From assembly GCA_963678675.1 (NCBI GenBank), contig OY783200.1, positions 4,662,501 through 4,726,500 on the forward strand: a stretch of DNA of 64,000 nucleotides. Direction: 5' to 3'. Origin of the DNA: Xiphydria camelus (taxonomy: Eukaryota; Arthropoda; Insecta; Hymenoptera; Xiphydriidae). This document shows positions 13,601 to 23,300 of the stretch, in pieces (positions within the stretch are counted from its first letter, which is position 1; each line of letters begins with the position of its first letter). The position numbers and the translations under genes are program-made. The notes under the pieces are model-generated. The model did not search any database. It saw only the letters and a program-made list of their open reading frames with translations, and was not told the origin of the DNA.

Positions 13601-14801
13601 TTTCTATGGAAAAGTATTATAAAATTGCAAATCAAACACTGTAATGTGAATCACCACGAATTATTTATCAATTTCGAAAAGAGTTTTGGATTTTACAGTT
13701 TTTGTTGGAAAGATGCTTCAATTTTGGTACATTTAAAACGATTTTGTGGTAAATTTAAATCAAATCTGTAGTAAACGTAATTATCTCAATCGCGTATAGT
13801 AATTGTAATGTATAATAAAAACTTTGTAAAAGTAATATTAAGTTTACTATAAAAACTCTTCACAATGTGTATAAATTTTTACAACTGTTTGGATCAGACT
13901 TTGTTTACAGTGTGGCTAATGAAGCGTGAAAATTGAAATACTACGTTTGAGCGTAATAACTAATGATCAATCAATTTTCACGCTTTCATTAGCCTCACTG
14001 TAAACAAAATTTGCATTAAATTTAATACAATTCTATATAAAACTTTTGTCCAATACGTGATTATTATAATTAATATATGTATTCTGTTACGAAATTTATA
14101 AAGACAATTTCATGAGGAAATATATTAATTTTCATAATCGCGTATTGGAAAAAAAGCTTTATGTAAAGGTATATTAAAAATACAAATTTTTTTAAAGTGC
14201 AGGATAAAAGTGGAATAAGATTCTCGCTTGTGAAACGCGGATTCAAAGCGATGACCTTGAGAACTATTAAAGCTAGCGGAAAAAGTTGAAACGAAAAATA
14301 TTCCTCTATGCTTTTACTACAAAAAAGCTGCTCTCGACTTTTCACGTATCTCCACTGCGTTTTGAGATAATCACGTTCAAAGCTAAGCAGAAACTGTGGG
14401 ACATGTGTTCCACTTTTACACTGTAAACAAAATCTATCGAATTTAACATAATTGCTCCTAATTGCTCCGCGATGAAACCAACAAAGCCAATTTCACAATA
14501 TTTATAATTACTGGGAAAAAGCTTTATGTAAAAAAGCATATTGAAAAATACAAATTCTCTTTAGAGAGAATTAATCGTTAATCGACTGATACGCTTGAAA
14601 ATGACATTTTAAAAAGTCACCTGCAGCGACAGAATCCGCGACGCCAGGAGTACGAGGACGCAGAGAAGGACTCACCACCTCGGCGGGACACGGTGTCGCC
14701 TCCGGGCATCCACCTTCGCCAGGGATCCGCGGCTCCTCCGCTGCCCTTCTTCCCGGTACGTTCATCCTGCACCGCTCGTCGAGGTGGACGCGCTGCAACA
14801 T
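6963..14801 (-). CDS. Tektin family protein, copy B (tektin-3/4/5-like)
   Basis: Tandem paralogue of the tektin at 2494-5256, with the same axonemal role. Exons in coding order: 14801-14676, 13263-12941, 10846-10537, 9418-9204, 9133-8911, 7404-7250, 7182-6963, giving about 523 residues. Exons 3-7 have exactly the lengths of copy A. Hallmarks are GPIGPWATGRPTFSP, TGVRPVVDRYS, EPDLVRDPVEEELVK, MEFDWTDKKDAYGID and VAQTRLDDRLLRRNVESCRD. NVESCRD matches the tektin signature RPNVELCRD better than copy A does. The protein ends VDRDRGQLLRSFYPS. Exon 2 has a proline-rich run (six prolines). The first exon (ATG 14801, donor GTG|GTGAGT, phase 0) is inferred from phase and splice quality; a conservative start is the ATG at 13116, giving 432 residues. 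Introns of up to 2.1 kb are filled with MITEs. Confidence 0.85.
7405..8910. mobile_element. MITE-filled tektin-B intron (family P2) with CA microsatellite
   Basis: The intron holds a (CA)n tract at about 7594-7625. Two degenerate copies of palindromic family P2 follow, at about 7630-7850 and 7975-8275. Their arms read AATACGTGATTATGAAAATT and the complement around GAAATTTCATAAGG. A segment from about 8275 (CACCCCAGTTAAAAATTAAC) recurs at 35220. Nothing coding was seen. Confidence 0.6.
9588..9893. mobile_element. Palindromic element family P3, copy 1
   Basis: Foldback of about 300 bp within tektin-B intron 9419-10536. The ends read GGAGAGAAATAATTGCTAGT and CAGCAATTATTTCTCTCAGT. A second copy lies at 35924-36195 and a partial end at 44258-44282. 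There is no coding capacity. Confidence 0.65.
10300..10490. mobile_element. Palindromic element family P2, copy
   Basis: Near-perfect palindrome in tektin-B intron 9419-10536. The arms contain AAAGCTCTTATCCAATACGT and the matching ACGTATTGGAAAAAAGCTTT, centred on CATAAGGAAATATATTAA. The same family forms the cluster at 38.1-40.4 kb. Confidence 0.65.
10855..11665. repeat. T-rich dispersed repeat family S, copy 1
   Basis: Fills part of tektin-B intron 10847-12940. It contains CCTATTCCTCTATTTTTTAA and TTTGTCCTTTTTCACCCTAA, then a segment with GTTTCATATCGGAAACTAGA and CAAATCAGATTTAATTTACT. Related copies are at 21575-22620 and, rearranged as an inverted repeat, at 63405-63965. Confidence 0.55.
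11675..12218 (-). mobile_element. TTAA-bounded TIR element, family R1, copy 2
   Basis: Same family as 1469-1965, in opposite orientation, inside the tektin-B intron. Ends are TTAAGGTATTTCTAGCGC and GCGCTAGGAATACTTTAA. It is longer than copy 1 by about 45 bp, matching the full-length form at 52535-53076. Confidence 0.75.
13870..14200. mobile_element. P2 palindrome interrupted by a nested mini-palindrome
   Basis: Within the first intron of tektin B. A P2-type element, with arms at CACTGTAAACAAAATTTGCA and the complement near 14190, is interrupted or abutted at about 13912-13992 by an 80-bp hairpin. That hairpin has arms GGCTAATGAAGCGTGAAAAT and ATTTTCACGCTTTCATTAGC. Confidence 0.55.
14203..14420. 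mobile_element. Palindromic element family P4, copy 1
   Basis: Inverted-repeat element of about 215 bp ending GATAAAAGTGGAATAAGA and GTTCCACTTTTACAC. Copies are at 26233-26461 and 26672-26886. The internal hairpin reads CTACAAAAAAGCTGCTCTCG. It is non-coding. Confidence 0.65.
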
Positions 14802-15250
14802 CACGACGTTTTGCAATATACAGACTTCCTCGCAGGTGGATCGTTCGCGAGCCACTGAATCTGCCCCGCGCCACACGGCGGATGGTGCAGTCGCATTGTT
14901 GGTTAGCCCGCGGATTGGGAGAGGAAGGGTGTTACCTGGCGATGTCAAACAACGCCGGGGTCTTATCGATCGCGGTGCAGGTCGGGGGCGGTGGGCGCGC
15001 AGACGGGCACCGACGCACCTGCCGTGTCGTCGCCGCGCGGCTCGATCCGAAGACGGATTCTCCTACCGCTCGCACTTGTTCGCGCAATCGTCATGGCAAC
15101 GATATCGGATGACGATGCGGCATATGGACCAATCTCTACTCAAGCGACGTTTCTATTATAGTAAAAGTCCATCCATGAGAGAGAATCAACCGCGATTATT
15201 TCGCTACCTGGTCTCGACTCAATCACATCCGATGACAACCCACGCAGCAG
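14802..15250 (-). promoter_or_regulatory. GC-rich 5' flank of tektin B
   Basis: GC-rich stretch directly upstream of the inferred first exon of tektin B. It carries overlapping long open frames on both strands, as expected of GC-rich DNA, and none shows a known domain. The simplest reading is promoter and 5' UTR sequence. No TATA box was evident. Confidence 0.35.
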
Positions 15251-15470
15251 AGAACGTCTCGGTAATGTCTCCGGAACATTTCGGATATCTCATTTGAAAT
15301 ATTTCATTTGGAGATATTCTAGTATAAGTAGCTATATAATGTTCTAGAGATATTTCAGAGAAAATATTTCAAAAGAGACGTTCCAATAATGTTCTAGAAA
15401 TAGTTTGAACGGAATGTCTCGAATGAAATATTATATTTTGGAGATATTTGACGTATAAGTATTCATTTTT
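15250..15470. repeat. Degenerate CATTTGAAATATTT repeats
   Basis: Repeating units of the form GAACATTTCGGATATCTCAT and TTTGGAGATATTCTAGTA. They are related to the longer array at 53985-54665, which also opens with GTCTCGG followed by TGTCTCC and GAACATTT. No gene is present. Confidence 0.5.
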
Positions 15471-15739
15471 ATACCAATTTTCTATACTAATAATAGGAAG
15501 TATATTCTTGCGTTCGCCAATCAATGCATCGCAGGATAGAAGCATGTATTAATTACTGTTGACGGTGGCCACTTTGGACGACTTTTGTAACCGTCTTTCG
15601 TTTTCCTATTTCGTTCGTTTCCTATATTTTCGTTTGTATAAATTCCTTCATTTTCGTTAATTTGTTCTAATAATTTATTGTCTTGCTTCACTCTGCATTT
15701 CTCTCAGCTTGGTGTATCATCTATTATTACATATAAACA

Positions 15740-16092
15740 TGTAGCGAACCGTCACGCTGTGGCGGCCTGCCGCCAGATGGCGGCGACCCTCTCGGCCCTC
15801 GACTCGCGGCTCCCGGCCCACGGCTCTCGGCTCTCGCTAGTGCCCGACAACGCGGTACAGGTATATAAGAGCCCCGTCTCTCACGGAGGACCACAGAGCG
15901 TCTAAGGCAGGAGTCGGCCTAGCCTTACTGACGAGTCCACAGGCCGACTCCGGGACGAGACGCTCCGTCACGAGATAGCGACCTATAAGGTACGCAGCTA
16001 TTTTATTAAAGCTATAAGAGAATGTCTTCGTATAACACTTCGGAGTCTCTCAAGAAGTTCCAATTCTAGGTTATCAGGCCCCACAGGTATAG
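15740..16092 (+). mobile_element. LTR-like retroelement fragment with TATA box
   Basis: Starts TGTAGCGAACCG and includes a GC-rich upstream block, a TATA box (GTATATAAGAG, 15861-15871), a hammerhead-like fold at 15896-15965, and ATTAAA near 16007 that could serve as a polyadenylation signal. The order of upstream block, TATA, short transcribed leader and ATTAAA resembles a solo LTR. I could not find a convincing target-site duplication, so the right border is a guess and the LTR assignment is inference. Confidence 0.4.
15896..15965 (+). ncRNA. Hammerhead ribozyme-like motif (type III topology)
   Basis: Read directly from the sequence. Stem III pairs 15896-15900 (GAGCG) with 15961-15965 (CGCUC). 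The cleavage triplet is GUC at 15900-15902. Stem I pairs UAAGGC (15903-15908) with GCCUUA (15922-15927). The core CUGACGA is at 15928-15934. Stem II pairs GUCC (15935-15938) with GGAC (15953-15956), and GAGA at 15957-15960 sits where GAAA is expected. Loop 1 (15910-15920) and loop 2 (15941-15951) are perfectly complementary over 11 nt. All core positions match the family consensus except A14, which is G. Activity is therefore uncertain, but the architecture is very unlikely to be chance. Confidence 0.6.
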
Positions 16093-16259
16093 GTAAGGAT
16101 TCACTTATGCGACCACGAAATGTCTATGCAAAGTTCAGGTGATCGACAATATTTTGGCTGTACCAGTACAATCTTTACACACTGTGTGTGTCTTTATGAA
16201 CATTGGAGACAATGATGTATATATTGGCATACCGGTAAACGATAAAGAGTTGGAATAAA

Positions 16260-16896
16260 TGGGGATGATTTCTGCCAAACTGTGTCGCTAGGTAGCAGCA
16301 TCATCGTTTGATCATTTGACCGCTAATTTTAAAATGGAATTTTTCGTGAATTACGAAAAATAAATATGTTTCTTTCAAAACATAATTTTTTGTTCCGGAA
16401 AAATGATCGCAAGAGAAAATTATTTTAATTATTATTGAAAATCTTAACTTTCAGTAATATTTTTTTGACGAGTGAGAAAGTTGAGTTCTACTACAGGGTG
16501 TGTTGCATCTTCAGTGGAAGATAGTGTAGTGTATTGTAAAGTTTCATAAAAATGGGTAAATGTTGTGTTCCCTTATGTAAAGAAAGAGGAACTTTCAGTT
16601 TTCCGAAAGATGAAAAACATCGAGCATTATTAGGAAGAATATTACAACATTTTCTTAATTTGTAGGTTATGCGATATATAATTAAACTGTCACAAAGATT
16701 TCATGCCTCTTACCTATCTCGAAGGTCTTTCTTTTTCCCCTTCAATGAAGCTCCACGGTTTTTCAATTCTCCTTTTAACTGGCTCACTGACCACGTAAAA
16801 TATTTATCGTCTCTATTCATTATTGCAATTTCGCGGCACAATGGCACAAGCTATTGTGCTGCCCCCTGCGCTTAGCTTGACAAATAATCATCCCCA
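16260..16896 (+). mobile_element. TIR element carrying a THAP fragment
   Basis: Bounded by perfect 11-bp inverted repeats TGGGGATGATT and AATCATCCCCA. About 640 bp. It holds a truncated THAP-domain frame (16552-16665) and a 68-codon frame at 16669-16875 without a recognised domain. THAP domains occur in P-element-type transposases, so a deleted P-like element is plausible. No target-site duplication was identified. Confidence 0.5.
16552..16665 (+). pseudogene. Truncated THAP zinc-finger frame
   Basis: ATG to TAG, 37 codons. It opens MGKCCVPLCKERGTFSFPKD, the N-terminal half of a C2CH THAP domain with its first CxxxxC-like cysteines and the FxFPKD motif. The frame stops before the later Cys/His ligands and the AVPTIF-type end, so it cannot fold as a complete zinc finger. 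It lies inside the TIR element 16260-16896. It could instead be the first exon of a spliced transposase whose remainder is lost. Confidence 0.55.
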
Positions 16897-17800
16897 TTGA
16901 CTACAAAATTTTGCCTACCGAAATACTGTGTATTCTCTATAGTTTTAATAAATTTTGGGCGAATATATATGGGGATTAAAATTAATAAATAATAATGATT
17001 GATTATTTGTCCATGCCTAAGTTTTTAATGTAGTAATTCATGTTGTAAAAAATTTTTGGAAATAAAGTTTGGTTTCAGTGAAATTTAGGATAAATAGATT
17101 TTTTCATTCTTCTTATGAAATATTCTTTTATTAGTGATCAAAAAAGGAAAGCAGAAAGTGGGGAATACCCTTCTGATTACTTTAATTACGGTTTTATGAA
17201 TTTTTCACAAAAAAAGTTCAAGATTTATTAAATAAAGCGAAAAAATTATCATTCACTACATCGTAGAGGAGTTATAGGCTTAATATATATAGGTGGTATT
17301 TTTGGAAAAGGTAAAAGATGATTGCGGAAATTTAGGCGGAAAAGGATGGTAGCAAGAGGTAGTAGGACCTCTAGGCGGAAATCATGGAGGAAAAATAGAA
17401 TATAGGGTTTTCAGGAGGAACTTAGACGTTCTAGGGAGTAAACAGGTCCAAATAGACGCGACTCGGGGTTTTTCCTTATTTTCATCCAAGGAACCCATCC
17501 TTGAAGTTTGTCACGATATTAAAGAATCACCCGGTATACATAGGGTAAATCGAGGAGAGACGGACCACCTTTTGAAAAACTTTCATAAATTCTTTATTTA
17601 CGCAAACTAAGCTTTGCAAAAAAGTACAGCCTAAGCATAAAATTTGGTGATCTATTTGGCATAGTTGAAAGATTAATATAACGTAAAGAATAATTACGAA
17701 AAATAAAAAACTAAAAATATAAATTGGTCCATCTCTCCTAGAAGGTATAGGAGAGATGGACCACCGACTATAGGAGAGATGGACCATACACTAATTTAGT
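16897..17800. repeat. AT-rich spacer ending in AGGAGAGATGGACCA minisatellite
   Basis: From 16897 to 17530 I see no gene; a partial repeat of the TGGGGATTAA/GATTATTTGTCC type sits at about 16970. At 17535-17790 the motif GGTCCATCTCTCCT or its complement occurs four times (17546, 17727, 17748, 17770), two copies as an inverted pair around AGAAGGTATA. Confidence 0.45.
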
Positions 17801-18350
17801 TTTTCCTCCCCTTTTGCGTAGTTGAGGCTGCACCGCAGAGTTGGCACGTGTTGGGGTAGGATGTGCAACCTTCGTGCAACCATCTGGAGCAGATAATGCA
17901 TTACTCCTTTCACACTTCTACTCTTCAATTGTCGCGTGTAAATGGAAAAGGTTGAAAGTGCCAAAGCCAAAATCGTTGAAAAATCAAATAAATTTGTTTA
18001 AAACTGCAACCGCAGAGCTACTTTTCGAACGCTCTACAAACTAAAACTGAATCAGGAGACACTTACATGCATTACTAGGTTATTGGCGATGGCATTTACA
18101 CCTATTTTTATAAAAAAAATCTTATACAAAATCTTATTTCTGCAAGGTACGGCACCTTCAGCCTTCTCCATTTACATGCCTCAATTGCTCTCGACCCCGC
18201 GAGTAATTTTTTAGTAGATCCAACTAATTCTTTTTCTCCGTGCATGCTCATTATACATTTTGCATCTTTACACATCATTACATTTACATCCAAGTTCGGA
18301 CCTCGCCAAACGTGTCCCACTGGAAGCGCGCGACCAGCCCCACCCACATG
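17801..18350. repeat. Spacer with repeat fragments
   Basis: No supported gene. A partial family P5 end lies at about 18180-18242 (CGACCCCGCGAGTAATTTTT, then AGTAGATCCAACTAATTC). Two short segments containing GTAAATGGA(A/G)AAGG with AAAGTGCC or its complement lie at 17935-17965 and 18145-18180 and form an inverted pair. Confidence 0.4.
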
Positions 18351-20317
18351 TGTGCGCGGTCAACAACAACACTGACCGCCGTGTTTAAACGCCCGGACCG
18401 GCGATACGAGGAGAAGCGCGTCGATCCGCGGGATTAGTTTGGCCAGTCTCGCGAAAACGTCTCGAATCCCCCAACGGCGGTCGCGGAGAGAGCGAGAGGG
18501 TGCAACGATATCCGAGGCGTGCCCGACAGGACGGTCAGGAGGCCTCGCCGAGTTTGTTCAGGCGAACGAAGGGGCTCCGCAGAATACACGGACCCGCGCT
18601 ACTTACACCATCCGTGGGGGGGGGGGGGGGGGGGGGGGGGCTTGCCGGCCCCCGCGCTCTCGATCACACTTGGCAAACCTCGCGGACGACGCTTCGCTTA
18701 GCTCGTCTGGTGAATCGATCGCGGCCGATGCTCTACACGCCCCCCCCCCCCCCCTCGCATCGTCGTGCCGCTCACTCGATTTGCGAGGACCACAAGGATT
18801 TCTTCGGCGAGATTCGTTCGTCGACTCGTTGAGCGAATCTTCTTTCTCGGCGAGACACGCCTCTGATCACGCCGCCGGGTCGGTTACAGGAGGGAGAGCA
18901 TTGTTGGCGGCTCGCCGGGTACCTTTTCAAGTATCCGAACCCTCGCACCCTTCGCGAGGGTGGGAGGGAGCCGACGCGAAAGAGGATTCGTCTTTCGTCC
19001 CGGCGTTCCATCGCGTGTCGCGAGCCATTAGCTCGTGTAAACGCAATTTTATGGCGCGTGCAGGGTTTATCTCAGGGCCGTATTTCAACCCTCCCCTTCC
19101 CAACGCGCCACCGAGGGAGGAACCTCTTCGAGGCAGAGTTTCGGTCTTACGAAAACCAAAGTCTCTCGTCGTCCGACGAAACGACCGATCGCATCAGTTG
19201 TCTTTTCAGCGCACGCTTTCATCGAACGCTTCTACTCAAAAAAAAACGCGCCTGCGGGGCCAACGGCACGCGTACAGTAGGACACCGCGCAGGACACGCG
19301 CGCGCGCGTCTTTACAGGGTGACGAGAAATCGGCAGCGGCGACGTCCGGCCCAGCAGCCGGACAGGTGCCGATCAGCGAGTGACTTCCTCCGAACCCGTC
19401 TCTCGCCGCCCTCCGCTCCATCCCCTCTCGCGCGCCCGCGACAACGTCACTTCTGGACGTCATCGAGCCGACGTCGAATAGCGGAACCGGTGCGCGCTCG
19501 CACGACGCGCCGCTATTGGCCCGCGCGCCCCGGCGAGAGGGCTCGTGTTTTGTTTCCAAAAGTGGGCGTGGCAGCCACGCCCACTCGCCCCCCCCGCGGC
19601 GGCGCCGCAACGCGAGCGGTGGGGCGGCGCCAACCAATGACATAGTGGTGGCGCTCGCCGAGTCACCTGACAACGTGGCGGCGGCGCGCGGAGCCGCCCT
19701 CCCCCCCCGGTGGCTAACTAGCGACGAGCCGCTTGTGTGCGCCGGGGTTCGCCCCGGTGACGAGACGACGGCAGCGTAGCGGGAGCCACTCGGCCAGCAA
19801 GTCCCAAACCATCTCGAACCGTTCCGCGAATCCCCCACCTTCTAGCGTCGCCCCTTCCTCCCTCCGCGGCGGCGGCGGTAGCGGCCGCACGACACCGACC
19901 CACGCGAACGCCAAGGTGTTACGCGGCGCTAGCGGAGTTACGTGTCGCCGTTGTAGCTCGTATATATTGAGTTCCTGCTGGTAACCTCCTCCCCCCCCCA
20001 ACCCCTCCTGAGGGGGAGGGGGAGACGGTCGCACGTTGAAAATCTAATTCCGCACACACTCCCGTCCTTCCCTCGTCTTTCTCCGTCTCTCTCTCTCTCT
20101 CGCGCGCGCAACACCCGCACACGTGGAGAGTTCCACACGCACACCCGCGAGCAGGGGTGCGACGGCGGGAGATGGAGCGAGCCGCGCGTCAAGACCCCGC
20201 GGAGCCGGGGAGAACGAGCCGGGACTTCTCCGCTCTCTCTCGCGATTCCGTGTCGTCCCGGGCGAGTCGCGCGTGGATCCGACCAGGGGATGTTCGACTT
20301 TTGAGCCGCCACGGAGG
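18350..20317 (+). promoter_or_regulatory. CpG-rich promoter and 5' UTR region of the nuclear receptor
   Basis: Strongly GC- and CpG-rich block ending at the short first coding exon of dsf. It carries a 25-nt G run (18616-18640), a C run near 18741, a (CT)n-rich tract at about 20087-20101, and a TATATATTGAG sequence at about 19961 that could be a TATA element. Long open frames on both strands are a by-product of the composition and show no domain. The transcription start cannot be fixed from sequence alone. Confidence 0.5.
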
Positions 20318-23300
20318 ATGGGAACAGGTCAGTTCGACGCGTCTACGGTTGATAAGGCGGTTGATCGGTGCGGGATCGCGTCGCGGGTTTTTCGATTCGA
20401 TCACGGATTTCTACGGTTGATCGTGCGTGGCTCTTGTTTCTCTCGGTTTTTTTTTTGTTTGTTTTTATAGTTGCGGGGAACGAAGGAGCGTCGGAGATCG
20501 AGTGAACGCGTCGGCGTGCGACGAGAACGCGCTTTTTGCGGGTGCGATGATTAGGCAGTCGAGGGGAAACAGGGGATGATCTCTGGCTACGGTGAAGGAT
20601 TGGAGGAAATCTTGCGATTTTTCAATTCGTGGCTGAACTTACTCGCCAGGAATGAAACTTCGATCACTGTTATCTCATTACTATTGAATTTCTGGCATGT
20701 ATTGATCTATAATTAAGACTTTATTGCAAATGAGAACGTAATCTTGAAAAAAGTATTATATAAATGTAAAAGCTCATAGGTTGTGAGATAATAGTGATTG
20801 AAGTTTTTTTCCTGGCGAGTAAGTTTAGCCTCGTGTGTTATGTACAGTTCATAGTGATGTTAGACGCACCTTGATTTTTTCAATATGGAAGACAAATTCG
20901 GAGGAGAGAAGAAGCTACTTCAACATGTCTAAAAGAAAATATTTAACGTCTTTGAACATCGAGGAATAATTAAACACAAGGTTTTGGTAGCAATAATCAT
21001 ATATTTATTTACTTTTGTCAAATGTTTAGGCAGTCAAGGAAATATACAAATTATCATTAATATTAACTCGAGTCGCCTTTGGCATCTATAAACGTTTTGA
21101 TTCGCTTTTGAATTCTATTAATGCGTTTCTATAATACACACAAAACACTTCTGCTCTCGTTATTATCAACAATGTAATTGACGTATTTTCATACTTATTC
21201 AAGATTATTCTAACAGTTTAATCAAATAACGTCATGGAAAATGCGTTCCTTCTATGGTGTTGTAATTCTTTAACATAATTCAATTGATTATAATAATAAT
21301 ATTATAGATGGGTCGTATTATAAAGCTGGTCCTCGAAAATAAAAAATAAAGGTGCGTCTAATAATATGACCAGAAATTGTATTATTCGTCAAATGGTGTA
21401 GATTTTCTTCTTTGGTCTTTCCGTTGCTTTCCACTTATTGATAAAAGACGATTCGTGTTGCCAAAAGTGCTTTTCATTTGACCTGAGACGACGACACGAG
21501 TTAATTCATGGCTACTTTGCAAAATAGCTGAGTTTGCCTAAGCTCGAAGCATGTCGATGTAAGTTGCAGACTTCAAAATGTGTCCCCCATTCTTCTTTAT
21601 TTTCCTATTTTTTAAGTTTGCTCTTTTTCACTCTAAAACTCGCGATTTCCCCCTTTTTTCCCTCTATAATTCAATATTTTTCCTCTAAAACCGCCTGTTA
21701 TTCAGCTTCTCAATTGAGTTTGTCTTTTCATCACTTCGGATTACGTGGAAAGGGTCACAACGGTCAATACTTTTTTCTTTCTTTATGAAATGCTACTATA
21801 ATTTATATTTTATTAGATAATAATCGCTGTCATATTAAATGATAAGCTTGACTTTTTTGGGAAAATATTGCATTCATTGCTTCACTCTGCAGAGAGAAAA
21901 AGAATTAGCTGGGTTCCAAGTAATTATTCATTTACATCAATTAGATCCTTTTTCGTATTATGTAATTAAATATTTCTTCCTTGTAGTCACATACTATTCT
22001 ATAATACCTACATGACTTTAAGGAAGAGATATTTAATTGATTTACAGGCTTCACATACACGGTGTGTTCTTTATTCATCTTTATTCCCCTGTTTTTTAAG
22101 TTTGCCCTTTTTCACTCTAAAACTCGCGATTTTCCCCCTTTTCCTCTATAATTTAATATTTGTCCTGTTCTACCGCTTATTATTCAGCTTATCAGTTGAA
22201 TTTATCTGTTCATCATTTCGAATTATGTGGAAAGGGTGAAAATGGTCAATTTCTTTTATTTTTTTACAAAGTGGTACTATATAATCTCTATTTTATCTAC
22301 CCATATCAATATATTGTTTAAAGTACAAAAGTCTAATTGAATTAATGTTTCTTACCGGAACCTAGATTGCCATTTCCTTAAGTCAGATTGAGGTACTCAG
22401 ATTTAAGTTACTTGACATGAGATATCAATTTTTAAGACGTTCGCTTAATAAATATTAGTCTTTCATTGTAATCCTTAAAAATTGTTATTTTTTAAAACCA
22501 CTATAGGTACTTGTCTACTTTCCAATAGATACTTACATATTTTTTAATCAAAATAGTCCCTCCTCTTTTTTGCTCAAATTTCCTCTATTTCCCCTAAAAT
22601 GTACCTAAATAAGGGCTGTGTGAAGCTGAAGCCGTGTAAGTGGAAAGCACCCGGTAAATCACGTCTTGGTGGATGTTTCTTTCGCGCGACGATGATATCC
22701 TATAGAAATGCCATCAATTTCTCGGCTTTTATCGGAACAGTGCACAAGTGATGCTTCGTTAGAGTGCGATGATGAATCCGAAGGATTCCGAATCGAGAAA
22801 ATCATCTTCAACCGCGATTGTCTCGCTACCCGTGGACTTTTAGCCCACATTGGCCCAACACTTTTTCATAGAGCGAAGTGTGATTTTCAAAAAAGCATTA
22901 CACCAACTTAGTCAAAAAGTTCACGGGTAACGAGATAATCGTGGTCGAAGCTGGCGGAAACAGTGTAACTTCGGCCCGCAGCTGCGCGATACTTCGGAAT
23001 TTTTCACTAAAATCTTTCGTCATATTCCACGACTCCCCTCGTTCAGTTAACGCGCGAAAATAACCGCAGAAAAATGTACCAGCAAACGCGCCAAAAATTC
23101 ACGAGATGAAAACAAGAAACGCTCCCCATCGTCGCCTCGTCTAGTCATTTAGTCCAGTAAAGTTGTCATTAGAAAAAAACAAAAATTCCGGACAAGCTGA
23201 TTTTTTCAGGGTTTGTCAACGACTGTCTCCTAAGTGTAAAATGAGCAAAATCGGATACTTTCCCCTTGGACTTTTGAGGAATAGGGGCTGTTTTTTGAAA

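Noticed and set aside
18439..19383. 314-codon plus-strand open frame in the dsf promoter region, with large antisense frames
   Set aside because: Runs through G and C homopolymers, is Arg/Ser-rich in every phase and has overlapping long frames on both strands. This is what CpG-rich DNA gives; no domain is visible.
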